Origin: Amycolatopsis thermalba
Lineage (GTDB): Bacteria > Actinomycetota > Actinomycetes > Mycobacteriales > Pseudonocardiaceae
Assembly (NCBI RefSeq): GCF_003385215.1
Contig: NZ_PQHW01000002.1
Coordinates: forward strand, 1 to 64,000
Length of the DNA: 64,000 nt
Direction of reading: 5' to 3'
In this document: positions 44,748-53,206 of the stretch, one piece after another
How positions within the stretch are numbered: position 1 is the stretch's first letter
How the letters are laid out: each line of letters begins with the position of its first letter
Notes under the pieces: generated by a model
Told to the model about the DNA's origin: nothing
Seen by the model: only the letters and a program-made list of their open reading frames with translations
Database searches by the model: none
Position numbers and translations under genes: made by a program

Positions 44748-45569
44748 ATGCGAGTCACTGTGAGTGCGCAACAAGACACCAGACTGCTCGTCCTGGCCGT
44801 GGACGACGAGCCGCACGGGTTGAACCTGCTGGTCGACACCCTGCGGAACAACCCCCACATCGGCCGCGTGTTCACCGCGGTCGACGCTTCCGAGGCGCTG
44901 CGCGTGCTGGCCTCGGACGATCCGGAGGTGCGTGAGCGCAAGGACCGCGGCCTGCCGCCGATCGACGCGGTGTTCGCCGATCTCCAGATGCCCGGCCTGT
45001 CCGGCATGGAGATGGCGCGCGTGTTCTCGGCGATGAGCCCCGCGCCGGTGCTGGTGTTCGTCACCGGGCACGCCCACGAGGCCGTCAACGCGTTCGACCT
45101 GGGCGCGGTGGACTACCTGCTCAAGCCGTGCAACCAGCACCGGCTGGACCGGGCGCTCGAGCGGGTGCTGGAGAAGCTGAAGACGGTGGCCCCGCCCGGT
45201 CCGGGTGCGGCCGCGCCCGCCGCGCCGGACGACGACGAGGTGATCCCGGTCGAGCTCGCCGGGACCACGAAGCTCGTGCCGCGCTCGTCGGTGCGCTGGG
45301 TCGAGGCGCAGGGCGACTACGCGCGCCTGTTCACCAAGGACGGCAACAGCCACCTGGTCCGCATCCCGCTGACCCAGCTGGAGGAGCGCTGGGAGAAGGC
45401 CGGGTTCGTGCGCATCCACCGGTCGTTCCTGGTCGCGCTGAACCTGATCACCGAACTGCGCATGGGGCAGGGCGGCTACCAGGTCGTGATCGGCAACGAG
45501 GAGAAGCTGCTCCCGGTCTCCCGGCGGCACACCCGTGAGCTCAAGGACCGACTCACGGGTGGTCGATGA
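44748..45569 (+). CDS. LytTR-family response regulator
   Basis: A ~273-residue regulator. ATG 44748 or GTG 44760 may be the start. The receiver domain has the AVDDEPHG acidic pair, phospho-acceptor Asp in AVFADLQMPGLSG, and the conserved Lys in YLLKPCNQH. After a Pro/Ala linker the LytTR DNA-binding domain runs ~165-270 (VRWVEAQGDYARLFT, FVRIHRSFLVALNLI, LLPVSRRHTRELKD). LytTR proteins bind direct repeats. It is coupled (ATGA) to a membrane gene and a symporter gene, which it probably controls, as BtsR and related regulators control pyruvate uptake. Confidence 0.93.
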   Translation: MRVTVSAQQDTRLLVLAVDDEPHGLNLLVDTLRNNPHIGRVFTAVDASEALRVLASDDPEVRERKDRGLPPIDAVFADLQMPGLSGMEMARVFSAMSPAPVLVFVTGHAHEAVNAFDLGAVDYLLKPCNQHRLDRALERVLEKLKTVAPPGPGAAAPAAPDDDEVIPVELAGTTKLVPRSSVRWVEAQGDYARLFTKDGNSHLVRIPLTQLEERWEKAGFVRIHRSFLVALNLITELRMGQGGYQVVIGNEEKLLPVSRRHTRELKDRLTGGR

Positions 45570-46063
45570 CCGAGGACTTCCACCGTCGCGTCGACGGGGT
45601 GCGGGAACCGGACCCGACGTTGGGCAAGAACTACCAGCCGGCGTCGGTGGAGCCGGTGTCAGCCGTGCCGCCGCCCGAGGCCCCACCGGAGCCGGCGAAA
45701 CCACCGAAGCGGCAGCGGGTGGTGCTGGCCGATCCGCGGTCCCGGCGCACCACGCCGACGCTGCGCGCGCGCCTGGAGCTGGAGCAGCAGACCAGCTGGG
45801 GTGAGCTGCTGATCCGCGACCTGGTCAAGCACCAGCTGCGCACCGCGATCGGGTTGAGCACGCTGGTGCTGGTGCTGCTCGGCGCGCTGCCGCTGGCCTT
45901 CTACCTGTGGCCGGGGTTCGCGGCGCTGCGCGTGATCGGCGTGCCGCTGGCGTGGCTGCTGCTGGGGCTGCTGCCGTTCCCGTTGCTGCTGCTCGCGGGC
46001 CTGGCCTACAACCGGCTGGCCGAGCGGCACGAGCGGGACTTCGTGGACATGATCGAGTCGTGA
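45566..46063 (+). CDS. Small two-helix membrane protein, symporter partner
   Basis: A 165-residue protein with a Pro-rich N-terminus (residues ~25-60) and two membrane helices (LSTLVLVLLGALPLAFYLW and PLAWLLLGLLPFPLLLLAGLAY). The layout matches DUF485-type partners that precede acetate-type sodium:solute symporters. It overlaps the LytTR stop by four bases and lies 43 bp before a symporter gene. Probably an accessory subunit of that symporter. Confidence 0.8.
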   Translation: MTEDFHRRVDGVREPDPTLGKNYQPASVEPVSAVPPPEAPPEPAKPPKRQRVVLADPRSRRTTPTLRARLELEQQTSWGELLIRDLVKHQLRTAIGLSTLVLVLLGALPLAFYLWPGFAALRVIGVPLAWLLLGLLPFPLLLLAGLAYNRLAERHERDFVDMIES

Positions 46064-46106
46064 CCGGCCGTCGGGACCGGTCCCGCCGCAGGGGACAATC
46101 CGGATC

Positions 46107-47888
46107 GTGCACCTGAACCCGTGGGCGCTGAGCGGCATCGCGACCGTCGCCGCGCTGACCTTCTACCTGGGTCACCGCTCGTCCCGGTTCGCCAACACCA
46201 CGCACGACTTCCTGGTCGCGCGCCGCACGGTCCGCTCGCGCCGCAACGCCGCCGCCATCTCCGGTGAGTACCTGTCGGCCGCGTCGTTCCTCGGGATCGC
46301 CGGGATCATCCTCAAGGACGGCGCCGACGGGTTGTGGTTCCCGATCGGTTTCACCGCCGGGTACCTCGCGCTGATGTTGTTCGTCGCCGCGCCGCTGCGC
46401 CGCTCGGGCGCGTACACGCTGCCGGACTTCCTGGAGGCGCGGCTCGGGTCGGTCGCGCTGCGCCGGTGCGGCACGTTCTTCGTGGTGTTCATCGGGATCC
46501 TCTACATGGTCCCGCAGCTGCAGGGCGCCGGGCTGGCGCTGACGACGGTGCTGGACGCGCCGGCCTGGGTCGGCGCGGTGACGGTGAGCGTGCTGGTCGG
46601 CGTCAACGTGATCGCGGGCGGGATGCGCGCGATCACCGTGGTGCAGGCGTTCCAGTACTGGCTCAAGCTGTTCGCGATCGCGGTGCCCGCGTTCGTGCTG
46701 TGCGCGGTGTTCCTGGCCGGTGGCAAGCCGGGGCCGGCCGGTTCGCTCGGTTCGCCGGCGCCGCCGGTGTTCGCGTCGGCGACCACTGTGGACATTCGCA
46801 CCGATGTCGCCTTCGAGGTCGGCACGCTGACGCAGGTCCAGATCCGGCATCCCGGCGAACCGGCCCCGCACGACGAGATCTGGCTGCGGGGCTCGACGCA
46901 GGAGCTGCCGCGGGGCACGCAGGTGTGGTTCGCGGCAGGCACCCCGGTGCCGACGGTGAGCGACGCGAAGGTCACCAACTCCGAGTGGCTGCATCCGGGG
47001 TCGGAGGGGTTGCGGGACCTGCTGCAGACGTATTCGCTGATCTTCGCGACGTTCCTCGGCACCATGGGTCTGCCGCACGTGCTGGTCCGCTTCTACACCA
47101 ACCCGGACGGGCGGGCGGCGCGCCGGACCACGGTGCACGTCCTGCTGCTGCTCGGGCTGTTCTACCTGTTCCCGACGATCCTCGGGGCGCTGTCCCGGAT
47201 GTACGTGCCGGAGCTGCTGGTGACCGGCCAGACCGACGCCGCCGTGCTGCGGCTGCCGTCGGCGATGGTGCCGGGGGTGGTGGGGCAGGTGCTCGGCGCG
47301 GTCGTGCTGGCCGGGGCGTTCGCGGCATTCCTGTCCACGTCGTCGGGGTTGCTGGTGAGCCTGGCGGGTGTGGTGTCGACGGACCTGTCGAAGGGGCGGG
47401 TGCTGGATTTCCGGATCGCCGCCGGGGTGGTCGGGCTGGTGGCGCTGGCGCTGGCGTTGTTCCTGCGGCCCAACGACCTGTCGCTGAGCGTGGGGATGTC
47501 GTTCGCGCTGGCCGCGTCGACGTTCTCGCCGCTGCTGTTGCTCGGCGTGTGGTGGCGCGGACTGACCTGGCCGGGCGCGATGGCGGGGATGATCATCGGC
47601 GGCGGGCTGCTGCTGGGCGCGCTGGGGGTGGACATGGCCAGCCGTTTCACCGGGGACTGGGCGCCGTGGTTCACCGACCAGCCCGCGCTGATCACGGTGC
47701 CGGTCGCGTTCGCGGTGACGATCCTGGTCAGCCTGGCGACGCCGAACGGCAAACCGGCGGACGTCAACGCGGTGATGCTGCGACTGCACGCCCCCGACCG
47801 GCTCGGCTTCATGCGGGACCGCGCGGTGGCGCGGTTCGGCCAGGCGGAGGAACGCTCCCGCATGGGCCGCGGCCGGCACCGCAAGTAA
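46107..47888 (+). CDS. Sodium:solute symporter, acetate/pyruvate type
   Basis: A 593-residue polytopic symporter starting with GTG at 46107. The SSS signature is visible in RNAAAISGEYLSAASFLGIAG and GTMGLPHVLVRFYTNPDG. About thirteen helices are expected. An extracellular insertion of ~110 residues (around nt 46740-47010) is unusual; it contains paired polar beta strands and lies before the GTMGLPH helix. Coupled to the LytS/LytTR system, it probably takes up a small carboxylate. A second symporter module lies 0.7 kb downstream. Confidence 0.9.
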   Translation: MHLNPWALSGIATVAALTFYLGHRSSRFANTTHDFLVARRTVRSRRNAAAISGEYLSAASFLGIAGIILKDGADGLWFPIGFTAGYLALMLFVAAPLRRSGAYTLPDFLEARLGSVALRRCGTFFVVFIGILYMVPQLQGAGLALTTVLDAPAWVGAVTVSVLVGVNVIAGGMRAITVVQAFQYWLKLFAIAVPAFVLCAVFLAGGKPGPAGSLGSPAPPVFASATTVDIRTDVAFEVGTLTQVQIRHPGEPAPHDEIWLRGSTQELPRGTQVWFAAGTPVPTVSDAKVTNSEWLHPGSEGLRDLLQTYSLIFATFLGTMGLPHVLVRFYTNPDGRAARRTTVHVLLLLGLFYLFPTILGALSRMYVPELLVTGQTDAAVLRLPSAMVPGVVGQVLGAVVLAGAFAAFLSTSSGLLVSLAGVVSTDLSKGRVLDFRIAAGVVGLVALALALFLRPNDLSLSVGMSFALAASTFSPLLLLGVWWRGLTWPGAMAGMIIGGGLLLGALGVDMASRFTGDWAPWFTDQPALITVPVAFAVTILVSLATPNGKPADVNAVMLRLHAPDRLGFMRDRAVARFGQAEERSRMGRGRHRK

Positions 47889-47977
47889 CGGCGGCCGGGG
47901 TTCGCACGGGAGGTGCGGGCTCGGTCGCGGTGGGTTCTGCCTCGGTGGGCCGTGGGTCGGGGGACGGCTGTGCGCAT

Positions 47978-48315
47978 GCCTCGCCGGAACGGCGGGAAGG
48001 TGCGGACCTGGGCGCGGTGCGGTTCGCATCCGGCGGGCCGTGGGCCAGTGCGGCTGGTGGGCGTGGCCGGGGAGGACCGCGCCGGAACGGTGAAGGTGCA
48101 GCGTGGTTCGCGTCGCGATGTGGGCAGTGGAGCGCCGAGAGGGCGGTTGCCTGACGGGGCGCGCGGCCGGGACTGGCCGCGCCCGAACGGTGGGAAGGTG
48201 CGGGCCTGGGCTGGCCGTGGTTCGCATCGGCGGGTCGTGGCCATTCGGGCGCGGCCGAGAGTGGCCGCGCCCGAATGGCGGGAAAGCGCGGGCGCGGCGT
48301 GTCGCGTCGGTGGTG
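47978..48315 (+). repeat. Four degenerate repeats of ~88-100 bp in a noncoding spacer
   Basis: The 708-bp gap between two symporter modules (47889-48596) has four related units around GGAACGG/CGAACGG/CGAATGG, at 47986, 48084, 48184 and 48272. Each is followed by GGGAAGGTGCGG-like sequence and, further on, by GTTCGCATC and CGTGGG. Spacings are 98, 100 and 88 bp. No frame in it shows normal codon bias. Downstream of ~48340 it turns into an AT-richer leader. Confidence 0.65.
48241..48278. terminator. Perfect 16-bp stem hairpin
   Basis: CCATTCGGGCGCGGCC and GGCCGCGCCCGAATGG are perfect complements separated by the loop GAGAGT. A shorter 8-bp version of the same hairpin sits at 48161-48182. It could terminate the upstream symporter operon in either direction, although it is 350 bp from the stop codon, or be a mobile palindrome. 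Confidence 0.7.
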
Positions 48316-48467
48316 CCGGGCAGCGGCGCCCCCGGACGCTGCGTGACCTCACCTCTGACCCGGAAGAGTTTCACTCGCTTAGCGGTTTCGTTTACCGTCC
48401 GTTGACTTCTCATCCCATCTTGGCCGTTTGGTGATTCGGCAAATGGACATTCCTACGTCAAACCGGC

Positions 48468-48494
48468 GTAAGATCGTCAACTCTCAGTAAGATC
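48468..48494 (+). promoter_or_regulatory. Direct repeat GTAAGATC, candidate LytTR site
   Basis: GTAAGATC occurs at 48468 and 48487, 19 bp apart, each followed by a CTCA-containing tail. A further CAACTCTCA copy lies at 48518. LytTR regulators bind direct repeats spaced about two helical turns, and a LytTR gene lies 3 kb upstream. The site is ~100 bp before the DUF485 start. Confidence 0.4.
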
Positions 48495-48576
48495 ATTCAC
48501 TCAAAAGGATTAACAACAACTCTCACGTTTCACGGCAAGATCTACCCGCGTCACACGACCGGAAGAGGTAGCGACC

Positions 48577-48600
48577 ATGGAAAGGGAGGTTGTCCCGTGA
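48577..48600 (+). CDS. Seven-codon upstream ORF coupled to DUF485 gene
   Basis: An ATG at 48577, behind GAAGAGGTAGCGACC, opens MEREVVP and stops at a TGA that overlaps the DUF485 GTG start (GTGA). The same bases AAGGGAGG inside it serve as the ribosome-binding site for the DUF485 gene. It could tune translation of the symporter operon by coupling. Confidence 0.35.
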   Translation: MEREVVP

Positions 48601-48947
48601 GCACCAGCGACCAGGACCTCGTCGACGAGACGGGTCCGGGTGACAACTGGCAGAAGGTGCAGGCGAGCCCCGAGTTCGCCGAGCTCCGCAAGAGGTTGCG
48701 GGCCTTCGTCTTCCCGATGACCGTCCTCTTCCTCGTCTGGTACCTCGTCTACGTCCTGCTCGCCGACTACGCCCACGGCTTCATGTCCACGAAGCTGATC
48801 GGCAACTTCAACGTCGGCCTGCTCATCGGCCTGCTGCAGTTCGTGTCGACGTTCCTCATCACCGGGCTCTACGTGCGCTACGCCAACCGCAAGCTCGACC
48901 CGATCGCCGACAAGCTCCGTGGTGAGATCGAAGGAGGCGCGCAGTGA
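48597..48947 (+). CDS. DUF485 membrane protein
   Basis: A 116-residue protein starting with GTG at 48597 behind AAGGGAGG. DUF485 features are SPEFAELRKRLRAFVFPMTVLFLVWYLVYVLLADYA and the second helix NVGLLIGLLQFVSTFLITGLYVRYANRKLDPIADKLR. DUF485 proteins are the small partners of ActP-type symporters. Its stop overlaps the symporter start (GTGA). Confidence 0.95.
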   Translation: MSTSDQDLVDETGPGDNWQKVQASPEFAELRKRLRAFVFPMTVLFLVWYLVYVLLADYAHGFMSTKLIGNFNVGLLIGLLQFVSTFLITGLYVRYANRKLDPIADKLRGEIEGGAQ

Positions 48948-50554
48948 CGAACCTCGCGCAGGGCGTCGAGGGCAGCAACCCGACGCTGAACATCATCATC
49001 TTCGCGATCTTCGTCGCGATCACCCTCGTCATCGTGTTCCGCGCCAGCCGCAACACGAAGACCGCCTCCGACTACTACGCCGCCGGCCGCTCGTTCACCG
49101 GCCCGCAGAACGGCATCGCGATCTCGGGCGACTACCTGTCCGCGGCGTCGTTCCTGGGCATCGCCGGCGCGATCGCGGTCAACGGCTACGACGGGTTCCT
49201 CTACTCCATCGGGTTCCTCGTCGCGTGGCTGGTCGCGCTGCTGCTGGTCGCCGAGCTGCTGCGCAACACCGGCAAGTTCACCCTCGGCGACGTGGTCGCG
49301 TTCCGGATGCGGCAGCGGCCGATCCGCGCGGCGGCCGCGGTGTCCACGCTCGCGGTGTCGTTCTTCTACCTGCTCGCGCAGATGGCCGGCGCCGGCGGCC
49401 TGGTCAACCTGCTGCTCGGCATCCGGAGCGACTGGGGCCAGAACGCGGTCATCGCGATCGTCGGCATCCTGATGATCGTCTACGTGCTGATCGGCGGCAT
49501 GAAGGGCACCACCTGGGTGCAGATCATCAAGGCCGTGCTGCTGATCCTCGGCGCGCTGGCGATGACGCTGTGGGTGCTGTCCAAGTTCGGCTTCAACCTC
49601 TCGAACCTGCTGCAGGGCGCCGTCGAACGCGGCGGCGCGAACGGTGACGCGCTGCTCAACCCGGGCAAGCAGTACGGCAAGACCGACACCAGCAAGCTGG
49701 ACTTCCTGTCGCTGGGCATCGCGCTGGTGCTGGGCACCGCGGGCCTGCCGCACGTGCTGATGCGCTTCTACACGGTGCCCACCGCGAAGGACGCGCGGAA
49801 GTCGGTCGTCTGGGCGATCGTCCTGATCGGCATCTTCTACCTGTTCACCCTGGTGCTGGGCTACGGCGCCGGTGCGCTGGTGGGGCCGCAGACGATCAAC
49901 TCGGCGCCGGGCACGACCAACTCGGCCGCGCCGCTGCTCGCGCTCGAACTGGGCGGGCCGATCCTGCTCGGGTTCATCGCCGCGGTCGCATTCGCGACGA
50001 TCCTCGCGGTGGTGGCCGGCCTGACGATCACCGCGTCGGCGTCGTTCGCGCACGACGTCTACGCCAACGTGATCAAGAAGGGTCAGGTGGACAGCAAGGC
50101 GGCCGAGGTGCGCGTCGCCCGCATCACCGCGGTCGTGATCGGCGCGCTGGCCATCGTCGGCGGCATCCTCGCCAAGAACCAGAACGTGGCCTTCCTGGTC
50201 GCGCTGGCCTTCGCGGTGGCGGCCTCGGCGAACCTGCCGACCCTGCTGTATTCGCTGTTCTGGAAGCGGTTCAACACCCAGGGCGCGCTGTGGAGCATGT
50301 ACGGCGGCCTGCTCGTCACCGTCGTCCTGATCGTCTTCTCGCCGGCGGTGTCCGGCGGGCCGAAGCCGATGATCAAGGGCGTGGACTTCCACTGGTTCCC
50401 GCTGGAGAACCCGGGCCTGGTGTCCATCCCGGTGTCGTTCCTGCTCGGCTTCCTCGGCACGATCCTGTCGAAGGAGCACGACGAGAAGAAGTACGCCGAG
50501 ATGGAGGTCCGGTCGCTGACCGGCGCAGGCTCGGAGAAGGCGACCGCGCACTGA
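48944..50554 (+). CDS. actP: Cation/acetate symporter, ActP type
   Basis: A 536-residue sodium:solute symporter starting with GTG at 48944. SSS motifs include RSFTGPQNGIAISGDYLSAASFLGIAG, GGMKGTTWVQIIKA and GTAGLPHVLMRFYTVPTAKDARKS; about thirteen helices are expected. It is closest to ActP/MctC-type transporters of acetate, propionate and pyruvate. The upstream DUF485 gene is coupled. A strong terminator follows. Confidence 0.95.
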   Translation: MTNLAQGVEGSNPTLNIIIFAIFVAITLVIVFRASRNTKTASDYYAAGRSFTGPQNGIAISGDYLSAASFLGIAGAIAVNGYDGFLYSIGFLVAWLVALLLVAELLRNTGKFTLGDVVAFRMRQRPIRAAAAVSTLAVSFFYLLAQMAGAGGLVNLLLGIRSDWGQNAVIAIVGILMIVYVLIGGMKGTTWVQIIKAVLLILGALAMTLWVLSKFGFNLSNLLQGAVERGGANGDALLNPGKQYGKTDTSKLDFLSLGIALVLGTAGLPHVLMRFYTVPTAKDARKSVVWAIVLIGIFYLFTLVLGYGAGALVGPQTINSAPGTTNSAAPLLALELGGPILLGFIAAVAFATILAVVAGLTITASASFAHDVYANVIKKGQVDSKAAEVRVARITAVVIGALAIVGGILAKNQNVAFLVALAFAVAASANLPTLLYSLFWKRFNTQGALWSMYGGLLVTVVLIVFSPAVSGGPKPMIKGVDFHWFPLENPGLVSIPVSFLLGFLGTILSKEHDEKKYAEMEVRSLTGAGSEKATAH

Positions 50555-50571
50555 CCCGGGCGCAACCCGAG

Positions 50572-50606
50572 AAGGGGCCACCTCCGATGCCGGGAGGTGG
50601 CCCCTT
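50572..50606 (+). terminator. Rho-independent terminator after actP
   Basis: AAGGGGCCACCTCC pairs with GGAGGTGGCCCCTT, a perfect 14-bp stem with a 7-nt loop, followed by TT. It lies 18 bp after the symporter stop and is the clearest intrinsic terminator in the window. Confidence 0.9.
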
Positions 50607-50647
50607 TTGCTGGCTCACGTGCAGTTGATGGGTGCGCGTGTCAGTAT

Positions 50648-50998
50648 GTGAACGTGCAACCAGGTGACATCCCGACCGCGTCCGTCTCCGAGCTCCCCAC
50701 GGACGGGCTGGTGTTGCTGGACGTCCGCGAGCAGGACGAGTGGGACGCCGGACACGCCCCGGGCGCGGTCCACATCCCGCTCGGCGAGCTGCCGGCGCGC
50801 ACCGACGAACTGGCCCAGCTGCCCGACGACCGGCCGCTCTACGTGGTGTGCCGCACCGGCGGCCGCTCCGCGCGGGCCGCGGCCTGGCTCAACGCGAGCG
50901 GCTGGGACGCGATCAACGTGGCCGGCGGCATGAAGTCCTGGGCGACCGAGGGCCGCCCGGTCGTCGGCGAGCACGACGGTCCACCCGAGGTCCTGTAG
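50648..50998 (+). CDS. Single-domain rhodanese
   Basis: A 116-residue rhodanese starting with GTG at 50648 (or 50654). The active-site loop CRTGGRSARAA holds the catalytic Cys, with VLLDVREQDEWDAGHAPGAVHIPLGEL in the N-terminal part and VAGGMKSWATEGRPV near the end. It transfers sulfur from thiosulfate or persulfides. It is cytosolic, and the DUF4328 gene follows five bases after the stop. Confidence 0.93.
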   Translation: MNVQPGDIPTASVSELPTDGLVLLDVREQDEWDAGHAPGAVHIPLGELPARTDELAQLPDDRPLYVVCRTGGRSARAAAWLNASGWDAINVAGGMKSWATEGRPVVGEHDGPPEVL

Positions 50999-51003
50999 GT
51001 CCC

Positions 51004-51924
51004 ATGCACCCGACCCCGAGGCCCTACCGAGCGCGACCGCGGGTCCGCTGGGTGGCGAACCCTCCGCCGGGTGCGATCCGTCCCCGCCCGGCCCGCGCCG
51101 CCGAGCGCTACGACGGTCCGCCGTCCTACCACGTGCCGCCGCGCTGGGGCTTCCCGCACCTGGCCTGGCGGGTGCCGACGGCGGTGCCCGGCACGCCGTC
51201 CGGGTACCCCAGCCCGGTCGAGCGCGTGCGGGTGCTGCACCGCAACGCGGTCACGATCCTGTGGTTCCTCGCCGGGCTCGCGGCCGTCGCGGCGGGCGCC
51301 GAGTTCTGGCGCTACGCGCTGCTGGTGGCCAGCCGCACGACGGCCCTGCACGCGACGACCGTGGCGTTCTCCGACGCGCTGGAGATCATCGCGTCGTTGC
51401 TCACCGTGGTGTTCGGGCTCATCGCCATCGCGGCGACGCTGTGGTGGCTGCTGATCGCCCGCGGCGCCGCCGCCGAGGCCGCCGGACAGGAACCGGCCCG
51501 CTCGACGCGGGAGGTCGTGGCCGGGGTCCTGGTGCCGGGCGTGAACCTGGTGATGGCCGGCTCCATCCTCGCCGAGCTGGAGCACCTGGTGCTGGGCCGC
51601 GCCCCGGCGCGCCGCCCCCGCCCGTCGCGGCTGGTGCTGGCCTGGTGGGCGGCCTGGGTGGTCAACGAGGTGCTGATGGTGCTGGTCATCGTGTGGCGTC
51701 TCAAGGACGGCGTCCAGGCGATGGCGGACGGCGTGCTGCTGACCGGGCTGCTGAACACCTCGGCCGCCGTGCTGGCCGGGCTGACCGCGGTGCTGGTCTA
51801 CCGCCTGACGACGCTGCTGGCCCCGGTCCGCGCCGACCGGCTGCGCCCGCTGCAGGTGCGCTCCGTGAGGGGCGCGCCGGCGCCGGAGCTGCGCACGGCC
51901 CGCCCCACCGGCGCGGCCCGCTAG
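51004..51924 (+). CDS. DUF4328 membrane protein
   Basis: A 306-residue protein with a Pro/Arg-rich cytosolic N-terminus (~75 residues) and about five membrane helices. Conserved features match DUF4328: RNAVTILWFLAGLAAVAAGAEFWRY, PGVNLVMAGSILAELEHL, WWAAWVVNEVLMVLVIVWR. Its function is unknown. It converges on the P450 gene with a 4-bp overlap (CTAG) of the stop codons. Confidence 0.85.
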   Translation: MHPTPRPYRARPRVRWVANPPPGAIRPRPARAAERYDGPPSYHVPPRWGFPHLAWRVPTAVPGTPSGYPSPVERVRVLHRNAVTILWFLAGLAAVAAGAEFWRYALLVASRTTALHATTVAFSDALEIIASLLTVVFGLIAIAATLWWLLIARGAAAEAAGQEPARSTREVVAGVLVPGVNLVMAGSILAELEHLVLGRAPARRPRPSRLVLAWWAAWVVNEVLMVLVIVWRLKDGVQAMADGVLLTGLLNTSAAVLAGLTAVLVYRLTTLLAPVRADRLRPLQVRSVRGAPAPELRTARPTGAAR

Positions 51925-53129
51925 AACGTCACCGGCAGGTTCTTCAGCCCGCGGATCACGAACTCCGGCCGCCGCTCCGGGTCGCCCGCCAGGCGCAGGC
52001 CGGGGAGGCGGCGGGTCAGGGCCGACAGCGCGGCGGCGATCTCGATCCGGGCCAGCGGCGCGCCGATGCAGTAGTGGATCCCGGCGCCGAAGCCCAGGTG
52101 CGTGCCCTCGGTGCGGCCGACGTCGAGCGTGTCCGGATCGGCGAACACCTCCGGGTCGCGCGCGGCCGCGCCGAGCAGCGCGGCGATCTTCTCGCCCTTC
52201 GCGACCCGGAATCCGGCGATCTCCACGTCCTCGGTCGCGGTGCGTTCGAACAGCTGCAGCGGCGAGTCGAAGCGGATCAGCTCCTCCACCGCGGTCGGCA
52301 TCAGGTCCGGGTCGTCGACCAGGCGTTTCCACTGGTCCGGGTGCCGCAGCAGGGCCCACACGCCGTTGCCGATCACGTTGACCGTCGCCTCGTGGCCGGC
52401 CATCAGCAGCAGCACCGCCGTCGCGACCACCTCGTCCTCGGTGAGTCCCACCCGTCGCCCACCGCCACCCTCAACGGAGCCGCTTCGCGGCGCGGCCTCT
52501 TCCCCGTGCAGCAGGTCCGTGATCAGGTCCTCGCCCGGCTCCCGGCGGCGCCGTTCGGCCAGCTCCCGCAGGAACTCGACGAACTCGGTCGCCGCGCGCT
52601 CGGCCGCCACCCGGCCCTCCTCGGGCAGCCCGTACTCGTACATCTTCACGATCGCGTTCGACCACGGCACCAGCCGCGGCCGGTCGGCCTCGGGCACGTC
52701 GAGCAGCTCGGAGATCACCGCGACCGGCAGCGGCTGCGCGAGCGCCTCCAGCAGGTCACCCGAGCCGGCCGCGGCGAGCTTCGCCACCAGGTCGTCCGCC
52801 AGCTTCATCACCGTCGGCCGCAGCCGCTCCACGTGCCCGCGCCCGAACGCCGACGAGATCGACCGCCGCAGCCGCGTGTGCACCGGCGGTTCGTTCTCCA
52901 GCAGCGAGTTGCGGTGCAGCAGGTTGAACGACACGAACTGCTCGGCCGGGCTCGCGTCGGTCCAGATCCGGCCCAGCCCGCGGTGCCGCAGTACCGCCGA
53001 CGCGGCCGCGTGGGACACCGCGATCGCCAGGCCCAGCCCGTCGTGCCGGTGCACCGGCGCCTGCGCGCGCAGGCGGGCGAACTCCGGGTAGGGGTCGGCG
53101 AGGAAGGCGGGGTCACGGGGATCGAACAC
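51921..53129 (-). CDS. Cytochrome P450
   Basis: A 402-residue bacterial class I P450 starting with ATG at 53129. The I-helix oxygen-binding motif is LLLMAGHEATVN, the K-helix ExxR is EELIRF, and the heme-ligand loop is FGAGIHYCIGAPLARIE with Cys354 as thiolate ligand. It needs ferredoxin and reductase partners, none of which is adjacent. A Gly-rich insert (APRSGSVEGGGGRRV) before the I-helix is longer than usual. The substrate is unknown; isolated actinomycete P450s often hydroxylate secondary metabolites or xenobiotics. Confidence 0.95.
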   Translation of the reverse strand: MFDPRDPAFLADPYPEFARLRAQAPVHRHDGLGLAIAVSHAAASAVLRHRGLGRIWTDASPAEQFVSFNLLHRNSLLENEPPVHTRLRRSISSAFGRGHVERLRPTVMKLADDLVAKLAAAGSGDLLEALAQPLPVAVISELLDVPEADRPRLVPWSNAIVKMYEYGLPEEGRVAAERAATEFVEFLRELAERRRREPGEDLITDLLHGEEAAPRSGSVEGGGGRRVGLTEDEVVATAVLLLMAGHEATVNVIGNGVWALLRHPDQWKRLVDDPDLMPTAVEELIRFDSPLQLFERTATEDVEIAGFRVAKGEKIAALLGAAARDPEVFADPDTLDVGRTEGTHLGFGAGIHYCIGAPLARIEIAAALSALTRRLPGLRLAGDPERRPEFVIRGLKNLPVTF

Positions 53130-53206
53130 GACCCGAGCCTAATCCCCCGATCCGGCGGGCCGTGCCCGGTTCGGTAGCGTCTGCGGCCTGTAGTCGAGGA
53201 GGCGAG

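Noticed and set aside
45825-48413. A long minus-strand open frame over the symporter gene and repeat spacer
   Set aside because: The part over the symporter is antisense to a clear gene. The part over the spacer encodes only low-complexity Arg/Pro repeats caused by the DNA repeats.
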